Positions 14,568 to 21,161 of a stretch of DNA of 21,161 bases are shown in pieces. The stretch covers positions 1 to 21,161 of the forward strand of contig URDJ01000042.1 in NCBI GenBank assembly GCA_900546615.1, read 5' to 3'. Position numbers and translations under genes: made by a program. The notes under the pieces are model-generated. The model did no database searches, was not told where the DNA came from, and saw only the letters and a program-made list of their open reading frames with translations. This DNA is from an uncultured Eubacteriales bacterium (GTDB lineage Bacteria; Bacillota; Clostridia; Oscillospirales; Oscillospiraceae). Position 1 is the first letter of the stretch. Each line of letters opens with the position of its first letter.

Positions 14568-16919
14568 TTACAGCAGGCGCAGTTTTTCCGCCGCAGTTTT
14601 TGCCTCACTTCGGCGGTTCACGTTCAGCTTCACCAGTATATGGCTCACGTGCACCTTTACCGTTGCAAGCTTTATTCCCATCGCCTCTCCTATCTCGGCG
14701 TTGCTCTTGTCCGCACAGATGAGCCTCAGCACCTGCTTCTCCGTCGCCGAAAGCGCGCCCGTCATCTGTCTGCGCGGTTTCATGAAGTCGGGGTAGTATA
14801 TAGCCTGCTGTCTCATCGCATCCAGCACCTTCTCCAGGTACTCCTCGTCCGTGCTCCAGCCGCATTCCTCCACCAGCGTCAGCGCCGACGCACCGTACTG
14901 CGACAGCGGTCTCACGAACCCGAACTTATACGCCGTATCCAGAGCCCGTTTCATGTCCTTCTTCCATTCCCTGTTCTTCTGCCTCTGCCGCGCTATGGCC
15001 CTGAGCGTATACAGGCTTATGCCATCGATGTATCTCGAGCACGCCTCACAGTAAGGCTCCAACGGCGCGAGCGTCAGAAGCGCCTGATCCTCGTCTCCCA
15101 GCGCCAGCTCTGCCATCGCCTGCGCCAGATACTGGTACCGCTTCATCACCCTCATGCGCTGCGGGTCGTTCGGAGCCTTCTCCCGGCGCCAAATATCCAC
15201 CTCCGTGTCATTGCCCAGGTACATGTCCGTCCTGCATATCATTGCGTCCAGATTCGCCATGAAACGGCTGTAGCCATTTTCCTCGAATCGCTCCCTGAGC
15301 GTTAGCAGCGTCTGCTTCGCGTCCTGCGCCCGGCCCGAATCTGTCTGAGTCCTTGCGAGCAAGCCCACGATTGCGAACTCCATGTCCGGCGTTCCATCGC
15401 GCCTTATCCGCTCCAGCTTCGACATCAGCGACAGCAGCCTGTCCTTCACGTTCTCTCCCTTTTCATACTTGCTCTCGGCTATCGCGAGGTCGCCGAGGCA
15501 GACACCGTCGCGGCCCAGCACGGCCTCTACCGGCACGCGCAGGGTCGAATACAACGTGTCGTCATGCTTGCTCCACGGCGAAAAGTCCTTGCCTCCGTTC
15601 ATGACGCTCGGCAGGCAGCTCGTAACCGAAAACGGAGGCAGGCGTATCTCCTTGGCTCTGAGCAGCTTGAACGCCTTCGGGAAACTCTCTATCATGCCCT
15701 CAACGCTCCGCTGAGGCAGCGCAAGATCCAACCATGCCAGCCGGCTCCGGGCCTCCCTTGCCGCGAGATCCGTTCCCCGTCTGCTCGATGCAAAGTCGCT
15801 CATCGCTTTGTACCACCGCTCAGAGCCCTCGTAATCCATACACATCGCGCAAAGCATGCTCATCGCCTGTATCAGGGCCGGCGACGCCAGTATCTCCCGC
15901 TCCGGCAGCATCCGGTAATATGGCTCCATCTCATCGTAATGCCCAATTCCCGGGTGCAGCTCCGCGTTCCTCGCGAGCAGCTCCGATATCTTATTCGAGT
16001 CGCCGCTTTTGCTGTAGCACTCGAGCGCACGCTTATAGTCCTCGTTCAGCTCGTAGTAAAGTCCTCCGCGGCTATAAAGCGTTTTCTTCCGTTCATCATC
16101 GTATTCCTGCTCAAGCTTCCACATCAGGAAACGCCTGAATATCGGCCAGAACCGGTAGCTGTCCAGCCGCTCCTGTATGAGCGCCGAGGTCTCTGCCTGC
16201 ATTTTCTCCAGCAGCGCGGCCGCATTGCCGCTGCCGCTGACGACCTTCGCTATCTCCGGGGTCACCGGCTCAAACGGGGCCAGCTCCAACAGAAGGCGCC
16301 GCGTCTCAATATCCAGCCTGTTGTACACTGTCTCCTCAAAGTGCATGAAAAGCTCGCGCCGCACCTCGTCTGTGACCCGGCTGCTATATCGCTCTCCCCT
16401 GGCCAGGTGGTTCACGAGCAGGCTCAGAGGCAGCGGGCATCCCCTTGACTCGATGTATATGGAGGTCAGCTCTGTATCGCTGACCTCTATGTCGTTATTC
16501 GACAGCAGCCTGCCGACGCTCTCTCTGTCCAGCGCAAGGTCCCATGCGCCAAGCACCGTCAACACGCCCGCAGCCTGGAACGGTATGAGCCATCCGGGCA
16601 TCGTTCCCCTCGTCAGCAGAACGAACTGCTTATCCTGCTCATTGCGTATCGTCTCGCACAGCGCTTCCTGGTCTCCGGCATCCGTGAGCCACTGCAGGTC
16701 GTCGATGAGCAGCACATCCCAACGGCCGCTCGCGGGAGGCAGGCTGAACTTCGGATCGTCCACGGACAGCTCGAGCACCCGTTTCCCCGCCAGAAGCGCC
16801 CTCGCCGCCGTGCTCTTCCCGAAACCGCAGGGCGCGCTGAACAGCACCGCTCTGCCCTTCCTCATGGCCGTTTCGAATCTGCGCGACAGCGCCGCCGTTA
16901 TGGCTGTATATTCTTCCAC
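14568..16919 (-). CDS. Large ATP-binding LuxR-family regulator (MalT/LAL type)
   Basis: 783 residues from GTG 16919, with GGAGGAG about 10 bases upstream. The N-terminal STAND-type NTPase has Walker A APCGFGKST (29-37) and Walker B VLLIDDLQW (69-77). A long helical region (about 260-690) with repeated paired helices of TPR type follows (GGLYYELNEDYKRALECYSK is a good repeat). The C-terminal LuxR helix-turn-helix (about 720-783) reads LSATEKQVLRLICADKSNAE then IGEAMGIKLATVKVHVSHIL. Proteins of this plan bind ATP and an inducer, oligomerise and activate transcription. The inducer and targets here are unknown, and no obvious catabolic operon is adjacent. The gene is monocistronic and divergent from a toxin-antitoxin pair. 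MalT proteins are about 900 residues, so the sensor region is somewhat short. Confidence 0.93.
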   Translation of the reverse strand: MEEYTAITAALSRRFETAMRKGRAVLFSAPCGFGKSTAARALLAGKRVLELSVDDPKFSLPPASGRWDVLLIDDLQWLTDAGDQEALCETIRNEQDKQFVLLTRGTMPGWLIPFQAAGVLTVLGAWDLALDRESVGRLLSNNDIEVSDTELTSIYIESRGCPLPLSLLVNHLARGERYSSRVTDEVRRELFMHFEETVYNRLDIETRRLLLELAPFEPVTPEIAKVVSGSGNAAALLEKMQAETSALIQERLDSYRFWPIFRRFLMWKLEQEYDDERKKTLYSRGGLYYELNEDYKRALECYSKSGDSNKISELLARNAELHPGIGHYDEMEPYYRMLPEREILASPALIQAMSMLCAMCMDYEGSERWYKAMSDFASSRRGTDLAAREARSRLAWLDLALPQRSVEGMIESFPKAFKLLRAKEIRLPPFSVTSCLPSVMNGGKDFSPWSKHDDTLYSTLRVPVEAVLGRDGVCLGDLAIAESKYEKGENVKDRLLSLMSKLERIRRDGTPDMEFAIVGLLARTQTDSGRAQDAKQTLLTLRERFEENGYSRFMANLDAMICRTDMYLGNDTEVDIWRREKAPNDPQRMRVMKRYQYLAQAMAELALGDEDQALLTLAPLEPYCEACSRYIDGISLYTLRAIARQRQKNREWKKDMKRALDTAYKFGFVRPLSQYGASALTLVEECGWSTDEEYLEKVLDAMRQQAIYYPDFMKPRRQMTGALSATEKQVLRLICADKSNAEIGEAMGIKLATVKVHVSHILVKLNVNRRSEAKTAAEKLRLL

Positions 16920-16957
16920 TCTGCACCATCTCCTCCCAGGGCGAAGTTCTCAACCGC

Positions 16958-16986
16958 AGTTTAACACAGCCTCCGGCCTTTGTGAA
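16958..16986 (-). promoter_or_regulatory. Promoter of the LuxR/MalT-type regulator gene
   Basis: On the minus strand TTCACA (16986-16981), a 17-base spacer and TAAACT (16963-16958) preceded by TGT form a promoter with an extended -10, about 39 bases before the GTG start. Confidence 0.6.
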
Positions 16987-17026
16987 TAGCTGACCACGCC
17001 GCTCGGCATAATACTCTATATGATAA

Positions 17027-17056
17027 TTGTTATTTACTCAATATTATGCTAATATT
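17027..17056 (+). promoter_or_regulatory. Promoter and palindromic operator of the toxin-antitoxin operon
   Basis: TTGTTA (17027-17032), a 17-base spacer and TAATAT (17050-17055) form a promoter 21 bases before the antitoxin ATG. AATATTA-TGC-TAATATT (17040-17056) is a perfect inverted repeat that covers the -10. Phd/YefM antitoxins repress their own operons by binding such palindromes, so this is the likely autoregulatory operator. Confidence 0.65.
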
Positions 17057-17076
17057 AAAGAAGGAGGTGAGGCAAA

Positions 17077-17349
17077 ATGCCGAGTATTCGGCCTATCTCA
17101 GACCTCAGGAACAGTGCAAGCGAGATCTCAGACTTCTGTCACAGGACGCGGGAACCTGTCTTTATCACCAGAAACGGTTCCGGCGACATGGTGGTCCTCA
17201 GCATTGAGGAATACGAGCGGCGCATGGCGCTTATCGAGCTTTACTCCAAGCTGGCCGAGGCCGAGGAGGAGCCGGCTGACGGGGCCGGGGGCGAGGAGTT
17301 TGCCTCAGTCGCGAGAAAGCTCCGGGAGAGCATACATGGAACGGTTTAG
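17077..17349 (+). CDS. Phd/YefM-family antitoxin
   Basis: 90 residues from ATG 17077, preceded by GGAGGTGA. The N-terminus has the Phd/YefM DNA-binding fold: PSIRPISDLRNSASEI, then REPVFITRNGSGDMVVLSIE and EYERRMALIELYSKL. The C-terminal ~30 residues are acidic and probably disordered (EAEEEPADGAGGEEF), the part that wraps the toxin in this family. Its stop overlaps the toxin start by 14 bases, the usual coupling that keeps antitoxin in excess. It should neutralise the downstream toxin and repress its own promoter, which carries a palindrome over the -10 box. Confidence 0.92.
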   Translation: MPSIRPISDLRNSASEISDFCHRTREPVFITRNGSGDMVVLSIEEYERRMALIELYSKLAEAEEEPADGAGGEEFASVARKLRESIHGTV

Positions 17350-17641
17350 GGTGCTCCTGTACCCCGCCGCGAAGCGGGACTTCATGGAGCTTATCGGGGA
17401 GCTGAACCTGCTGCCTCCCGCCGCGGCGCTCAGGGCCTACGACCTGCTGTGCGAGCAGATAAAAAGCCTCGGTCACATGCCGGAGCGATGCCCCAGGCCC
17501 AGGGATCTTGCGCTCAGGGCCAGGGGATACCGCTGTCTGTCGGTGGTCAGGTATCTGGTGTTATACACGATCTCCGGCTCCGACGTGCTGCTCAGGAGGA
17601 TACTGCGCCGCAGGCCCGAGCATTCCGGTCTGTTGATCTGA
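17336..17641 (+). CDS. RelE/ParE-superfamily toxin
   Basis: 101 residues from ATG 17336, inside the end of the antitoxin gene in another frame. Longer upstream starts are only read-through of that frame. The family pattern is visible: FRVLLYPAAKRDFMELIGEL at the N-terminus, two helices (AALRAYDLLCEQIKSL), then the beta-sheet RARGYRCLSVVRYLVLYTIS and SDVLLRRILRRRPEH. RelE-type members cut mRNA on the ribosome and ParE-type members poison gyrase. The tail 'VLLRRILRRR' looks ParE/RelE-like but does not settle which. Basic residues dominate the C-terminus, as expected for a nucleic-acid or ribosome binder. Confidence 0.88.
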   Translation: MERFRVLLYPAAKRDFMELIGELNLLPPAAALRAYDLLCEQIKSLGHMPERCPRPRDLALRARGYRCLSVVRYLVLYTISGSDVLLRRILRRRPEHSGLLI

Positions 17642-17735
17642 TGCCTTTTGGGAACTTTGATGGCGCATATGCTGTCCAAAGCAGCGATACACATGGTACA
17701 ATACAATGTGCTCTAATTAGGGAGGTGCGTATTCT

Positions 17736-18974
17736 GTGAATAACAGATCATTAGCTATCGTGCTTGCGCTCGCGCTCTGCATTTCTCTGGCGGGCTGCTC
17801 AGGCGAGCCTGCGGCAGTGAACACCGACGGACCCGCGGCGACCGAACCTGCTGCCAGCCCCAGCCCTTCTCCGGCCGAGACACCGCAGCCGACTGACGTG
17901 GGTGAGGAGTCTGTGGAACCTGACATCAGCGTGCTCATGACGCCGCTCATTGAGATGCGAGACGACGGGGGCGTGCTGGTTTTCTCCGGCTACTATTCCG
18001 AGCCTGTGGTGAAGATATCCGGCCGCGACGCAGCGGCGGAGAAGATAACAAAAGAGCTGGCGAAAAAACTCGCCTCGGGCGGTACCGAGGCGGACGAGAT
18101 GTATGAAGAAGCCTGCGAGCACTATGAGGGGCTTACGGAGGAGCAGCAGTCGATCTGGTTCTCGTATTCCCTCAGCCGCATGGGCGAGGTGAAGCGCGGA
18201 GACGGGGCCGTCCTGAGCGTGCTCGGCAGCGACTATGTATTCACGGGCGGGACGCACGGCTCCAACTCGTACTATGGTATGAGCTTCGACAGCGCCAGCG
18301 GCGCGAAGCTCGCGCTGCGCGATATCTTCAGCGACACGGCGACGCTCAGTGCGAAGGTCGAGGCCTCGGTGCTCGCCCAAGTGGAGCAGCTGGAAAATCC
18401 TGAGGAATTCAGCGGTGTACGGGAGTTCGTGGAGGAGGCGCTCGAGGGCGATGGCTGGTATCTGTCGAACGAGGGGCTGGAGCTGATAGCGGCCGAGGGC
18501 GAGATCGCCTCCACGGCGAGAGGCCCCATCACCTTTGTGATACCCTACGCCGAGCTGGAGGAGCTTATCGAACCTGAGTATCTCCCGGCAGAGGCCACGG
18601 AAGGCGCGAAGGATGTCTCTGCCTTTTCTCTGAGCTTTGAGAAACCCTCCGAGCCGCTGGTCGAGGTGAAGCTCGACCGCGAGGCTGACACCTTCTATCT
18701 GAGCGCAAACGAGGACACCGCTGCCTTCACCTTCTGCAACGTTAACTTCGGCGGAAAGTTCTACGTAGCAGTTGGCGACGAGCCTGCCGAAGACGGATAT
18801 GCGCCCGGCCGGGGATATCTCTGGCTTAGCGGCCTGAAAGCCGGGGAGTGCATCGCAGTAACAGGCTACTTCAACGACACGCCGAACTTCGGCATCCAGT
18901 TTGACGACGGCAGCCTGCTCATCCTCGCCCAGAGCGGCAAGGACAGCTCACTGCTCATCTACGAGGCAGAATAA
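17736..18974 (+). CDS. Surface lipoprotein with DUF4163/DUF3298 (RsiV/PdaC-like) domains
   Basis: 412 residues from GTG 17736, with GGGAGGT 9 bases upstream. The signal peptide ends in lipobox LAGC (Cys21), so the protein is lipid-anchored outside the membrane. A Pro/Ser/Ala/Thr-rich linker (22-60) follows. Next comes a DUF4163-like part (about 68-170) and a DUF3298-like part (about 175-275) with TGGTHGSNSYYGMSFDSASG, LRDIF and the typical FVIPYAELEEL ending. The last ~130 residues form an extra beta-rich domain I do not recognise. DUF3298 is found in the lysozyme-sensing anti-sigma factor RsiV and in the deacetylase PdaC, where it faces the cell wall. No sigma factor gene is adjacent, so a sensing or wall-binding role is inference. 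It is a single-gene unit with its own terminator. Confidence 0.85.
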   Translation: MNNRSLAIVLALALCISLAGCSGEPAAVNTDGPAATEPAASPSPSPAETPQPTDVGEESVEPDISVLMTPLIEMRDDGGVLVFSGYYSEPVVKISGRDAAAEKITKELAKKLASGGTEADEMYEEACEHYEGLTEEQQSIWFSYSLSRMGEVKRGDGAVLSVLGSDYVFTGGTHGSNSYYGMSFDSASGAKLALRDIFSDTATLSAKVEASVLAQVEQLENPEEFSGVREFVEEALEGDGWYLSNEGLELIAAEGEIASTARGPITFVIPYAELEELIEPEYLPAEATEGAKDVSAFSLSFEKPSEPLVEVKLDREADTFYLSANEDTAAFTFCNVNFGGKFYVAVGDEPAEDGYAPGRGYLWLSGLKAGECIAVTGYFNDTPNFGIQFDDGSLLILAQSGKDSSLLIYEAE

Positions 18975-19001
18975 AAGAACAAAAGAGCATAAAAACAAGA
19001 A

Positions 19002-19036
19002 AACCGCCCCGGTGCGACTTCCGGGGCGGTTCCTTT
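19002..19036 (+). terminator. Terminator of the lipoprotein gene
   Basis: AACCGCCCCGG (19002-19012) and CCGGGGCGGTT (19021-19031) form a perfect 11-bp stem with an 8-base loop, followed by CCTTTA. On the minus strand the stem is followed by TTTTCTTG, so it can also end the PNP transcript. The remaining ~120 bases before the PNP stop hold nothing I recognise. Confidence 0.85.
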
Positions 19037-19154
19037 ATGGAATGAGGACAAAATGAAAAAGATGAAACTGTCTCTTGCGAGTATTATGGTAACAAAGATA
19101 TGTTACGTAAAAAACACGAAAGTTGTTACAGAAGTATTAAGCAGAAATATTTTT

Positions 19155-19988
19155 TCAAATATTCTTGCACATCTCCACGATGCTCTCTTTGACGAGGCGT
19201 TTAAAGAGCGGCGCGGCGGCGTCAGCGGCGGCCTGGACTTCCTCGTGTGTGAGCGGCGTGGGCGAAAGTCCCGCGCCCTTGTTGCATACGCAGCTAATGC
19301 CGCAGACGCGCATGCCGCAGTGCCGCGCCGCCGTCGCCTCCACCGCCGTGGACATGCCCACGGCGTCCGCGCCCAGCACGCCCAGCATCCGCACCTCCGC
19401 CGGTGTCTCGAAGCAGGGGCCGGTCAACTGGCAGTACACGCCCTCCTTCATGGCTATGCCCGCCTTACCCGCCACACCACGGATGACATCGCACAGCTCC
19501 GGGTCGTACACATGCGACATATCGGGGAATCTCGTGCCCAGTTCCTCGATGTTCGCGCCGATGAGCGGGCTCGGGAAAAATGTCATGATGTGGTCCGTAA
19601 TGAGCATGAAGTCGCCCGCGTCAAAGCTCGGGTTCACTCCGCCCGAGGCGTTAGTGAGAAAGAGTATCTCCGCGCCGAGCAGGTGCATCAGCCTTGCTGG
19701 AAGCACGACATCGGAAAGCTCGTAGCCCTCGTAATAGTGCACCCGCCCCTGCATGCACACCACCGGTACACCGTCCAGGTACCCAAAGATGAACTTGCCC
19801 GCGTGACCCGGCACGGTCGATACAGGAAAACCCGGGATGTCCGAGTACGGCACCTCGCAGGCCACGTCCAGCGCCTCGGCAAAGCCGCCCAGCCCGCTGC
19901 CCAGCACCAGCGCTGCCTTGGGCACGAAATCGGTGACGGAACGCACATAGTCGCGGCAGCCCAGCAGTTTTTCGTAGCGTTTGTCCAT
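19155..19988 (-). CDS. punA: Purine nucleoside phosphorylase (trimeric, class II type)
   Basis: 277 residues from ATG 19988, with GGAGGG (20000-19995) upstream; the longer open frame to 20252 lies within the preceding gene. PNP splits inosine or guanosine with phosphate into the base and ribose-1-phosphate, for purine salvage in the cytosol. Visible motifs are VLGSGLGGFAE (phosphate loop), IPGFPVSTVPGHAG, MQGRVHYYEGY, LTNASGGVNPSF, LTGPCFETPAEVRML, VGMSTAVEATAARHCGMRV and SCVCNKGAG (the base-recognising Asn). Length and motifs fit the homotrimeric family. It is 2 bases behind the DUF4037 gene, its operon partner. Confidence 0.96.
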   Translation of the reverse strand: MDKRYEKLLGCRDYVRSVTDFVPKAALVLGSGLGGFAEALDVACEVPYSDIPGFPVSTVPGHAGKFIFGYLDGVPVVCMQGRVHYYEGYELSDVVLPARLMHLLGAEILFLTNASGGVNPSFDAGDFMLITDHIMTFFPSPLIGANIEELGTRFPDMSHVYDPELCDVIRGVAGKAGIAMKEGVYCQLTGPCFETPAEVRMLGVLGADAVGMSTAVEATAARHCGMRVCGISCVCNKGAGLSPTPLTHEEVQAAADAAAPLFKRLVKESIVEMCKNI

Positions 19989-19990
19989 TT

Positions 19991-20920
19991 TTAACCCTCC
20001 ATGACATGCAGGCCCCGTATCTCCGGGTCTGCTATTTTTGACATTATCGAATACGCGTGCGGCTCGAGGTAATCCCCGGCGGCGTCGGTCAGGCCCTGCA
20101 GCTTCAGCTCGCGTATCGCCGCGCCCGCCACGTTCTCTATGTGCGAGGCTATCTGCCCCGCGTCCCGCCGCGTCGACAGGCAGGCGATCTCGCGCAGGTA
20201 GGGCAGCGCGTCCGACATCGCCACCAGGCCCTGCGCGCCCGCAAACTGCCACTTGTAGAACGGCTCGTAGCGGAAATTCAGCAGGTACAGCATCGACAGC
20301 GCCGCGTTCAAAAACTCCGCCAGCGCCAGCCGCGCGCCCGAGGGGTCGCCCCGGCGCATCAGCCGCGGGTAGTTATACTGCCCCGACTGCGCCATCGTCG
20401 CCGCCCGAGCCGCCAGCTTCTTCAGCCGCACGTCCTCCGGATAGCAGGGCAGCAGGCCCTCGCGCACGCGCGTGAACTCGCCCAGCCCGTCCTCAAACAC
20501 CTCGCCCGAGGTGCAGGTGGCAAGGAAGTGCTCCTGTATCCGCACCCAGCGCATGAGCGTGTCCGGCACGCCCGGGCAGCCGATATAGTACCGGTAAAAG
20601 TCCGCCGTGCGCATGACGCCCACCCGCTGTGCGCCGGTGTGCGTGTTTTTTCTGGCAAAGCCCATGTATTCCTTCGGCAGCGCGTCGTAGGCCGCCTGCA
20701 TGGCCGCGCCGTATTCGTCGAAGTCAGCGTCCGACAGCCAGAGGCAGAAGCCGGGGCCGAAGTCGTGGTCGCGGGAGTATTCGTCGTCCAGTCCCAGACA
20801 GTCCGAACCCTGCCCCGAAAGCCCCGCCACGGCACGGCTCATTGCCTCCGGGAATCGGCGCGTCAGCTCGGGTTTGCCCACTTCATAGTAATAGCTCCGG
20901 CAGAGCTCCAATCCTTTCAT
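19991..20920 (-). CDS. DUF4037 protein, nucleotidyltransferase-like
   Basis: 309 residues from ATG 20920 (MKGLELCRSYYYE). GTG 20929 and ATG 20926 are alternatives, but GGGTG (20931-20927) is spaced best for 20920. The N-terminal part has GSDCLGLDDEYSRDHDFGPG then FCLWLSD (about 40-60), a nucleotidyltransferase-like GS-x(n)-D-x-D core with a clustered acidic site. The C-terminal half is helical (LNAALSMLYLLNFRYEPFYK then WQFAG). The family has no fixed function. The fold suggests adenylyl or nucleotidyl transfer, with the C-terminal helices as substrate domain (inference). It is directly followed by the purine nucleoside phosphorylase gene (2-base gap), which hints at a nucleotide or nucleoside related task. 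Confidence 0.88.
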   Translation of the reverse strand: MKGLELCRSYYYEVGKPELTRRFPEAMSRAVAGLSGQGSDCLGLDDEYSRDHDFGPGFCLWLSDADFDEYGAAMQAAYDALPKEYMGFARKNTHTGAQRVGVMRTADFYRYYIGCPGVPDTLMRWVRIQEHFLATCTSGEVFEDGLGEFTRVREGLLPCYPEDVRLKKLAARAATMAQSGQYNYPRLMRRGDPSGARLALAEFLNAALSMLYLLNFRYEPFYKWQFAGAQGLVAMSDALPYLREIACLSTRRDAGQIASHIENVAGAAIRELKLQGLTDAAGDYLEPHAYSIMSKIADPEIRGLHVMEG

Positions 20921-20938
20921 CTGCATCACCCGACTATA

Positions 20939-20966
20939 TTTTTACCCATCTGCGCGAAAATTGCAA
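20939..20966 (-). promoter_or_regulatory. Candidate promoter of the DUF4037-PNP operon
   Basis: On the minus strand TTGCAA (20966-20961), a 16-base spacer and TAAAAA (20944-20939) lie about 20 bases before the start. TATAGT overlaps as an alternative -10. Neither is strong. Confidence 0.35.
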
Positions 20967-20985
20967 GCCCCATCGCAAAATGTTG

Positions 20986-20994
20986 TGGTATAAT
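20986..20994 (+). promoter_or_regulatory. Extended -10 box facing the end of the window
   Basis: TGG-TATAAT (20986-20994) matches the extended -10 consensus on the plus strand, with no -35 at the right distance. It points into a hairpin-rich stretch with no plausible gene, so it could drive a small RNA or a gene beyond the window. Confidence 0.4.
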
Positions 20995-21001
20995 ACCTTG
21001 C

Positions 21002-21106
21002 GGGGGAAACCCCTTGGTAGGGTTTCCCCCGTGCCCCCCTTCCTGACCTTGTTTCAGCATGGGGTGTTCCGCGCTCTGCGGAGCGCGTCCAGGGGGGCGT
21101 TGCCCC
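21002..21106. repeat. Cluster of three GC-rich hairpins, repetitive-element-like
   Basis: Three perfect inverted repeats follow each other: GGGGGAAACCC (21002-21012) with its complement at 21020-21030; CGCGCTC (21070-21076) with GAGCGCG (21081-21087); and GGGGC (21094-21098) with GCCCC (21102-21106). No gene is apparent. The pattern resembles intergenic repeat elements or the flank of an insertion sequence. The minus-strand frame across 20942-21148 is low-complexity and not convincing as a protein. Confidence 0.5.
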
Positions 21107-21120
21107 TGTATAGTGTAGTA

Positions 21121-21159
21121 ACATAGGTAACAGGTAAGGAAGAGACATAGGTGACAGGA
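21121..21159. repeat. Imperfect direct repeat at the window end
   Basis: ACATAGGTAACAGG (21121-21134) recurs as ACATAGGTGACAGG (21145-21158), 13 of 14 bases identical, offset by 24. It may be the start of a tandem array or the terminal region of a mobile element cut by the window edge. Confidence 0.55.
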
Positions 21160-21161
21160 TA

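Noticed and set aside
19053..19994. Plus-strand 313-codon frame starting with a plausible ATG and GAGG
   Set aside because: Beyond its first ~35 codons it is entirely antisense to PNP and has no family features.
20942..21148. Minus-strand 68-codon frame across the hairpin cluster
   Set aside because: It consists of inverted and direct repeats translated; no domain or ribosome binding site is evident.

Overview
The window looks like a piece of a high-GC, spore-forming gut Firmicute of class Clostridia, probably Oscillospiraceae-like. The grounds are a fragment of an alpha/beta-type small acid-soluble spore protein (SASP), SLH-domain surface protein pieces, strong AGGAGG-type ribosome binding sites, a PocR-AraC regulator and a conjugative-element type ParB. 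The assignment rests on gene content only. I see no rRNA, tRNA or CRISPR array.

Layout. Positions 1-1440 (minus strand) hold an accessory-element module: a Cys-rich hypothetical protein cut by the window edge, and parB. Next comes a SASP gene whose 3' half is missing, so an element/chromosome junction probably lies near 1440-1502. On the plus strand follow an 859-residue TetM/EF-G-like translation GTPase fused to a Rae1/YacP-type NYN nuclease domain (1783-4362), a frameshifted SLH surface protein (4515-6658), and a CBS-domain protein with a MalY/PatB-type C-S lyase (6772-8392). On the minus strand are glycerol kinase and sn-glycerol-1-phosphate dehydrogenase (8438-11163), a membrane-anchored alpha/beta hydrolase with a polytopic C-terminus (11264-13093), a PocR-AraC regulator (13333-14331) and a large LuxR/MalT-type ATPase regulator (14568-16919). 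Divergent from the last is a Phd/RelE-type toxin-antitoxin pair (17077-17641), then a DUF4163/DUF3298-type lipoprotein (17736-18974). The minus strand then carries a DUF4037 protein and purine nucleoside phosphorylase (19155-20920). The last ~220 bases are a hairpin-rich, repeat-bearing non-coding stretch.

How the genes fit together. The glycerol pair would supply both glycerol phosphate stereoisomers: GlpK makes sn-glycerol-3-phosphate and the dehydrogenase makes sn-glycerol-1-phosphate. A PocR-type sensor lies nearby. PNP and the DUF4037 protein are translationally coupled, as are the toxin and antitoxin.

The most interesting object is the GTPase-NYN fusion. Both halves belong to families that act at the ribosomal A site: ribosomal protection proteins enter it to displace tetracycline, and Rae1 cleaves mRNA there. 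The loop that displaces tetracycline in TetM is replaced. This suggests a ribosome rescue or mRNA-cleavage factor delivered by a GTPase rather than a plain antibiotic-resistance protein.
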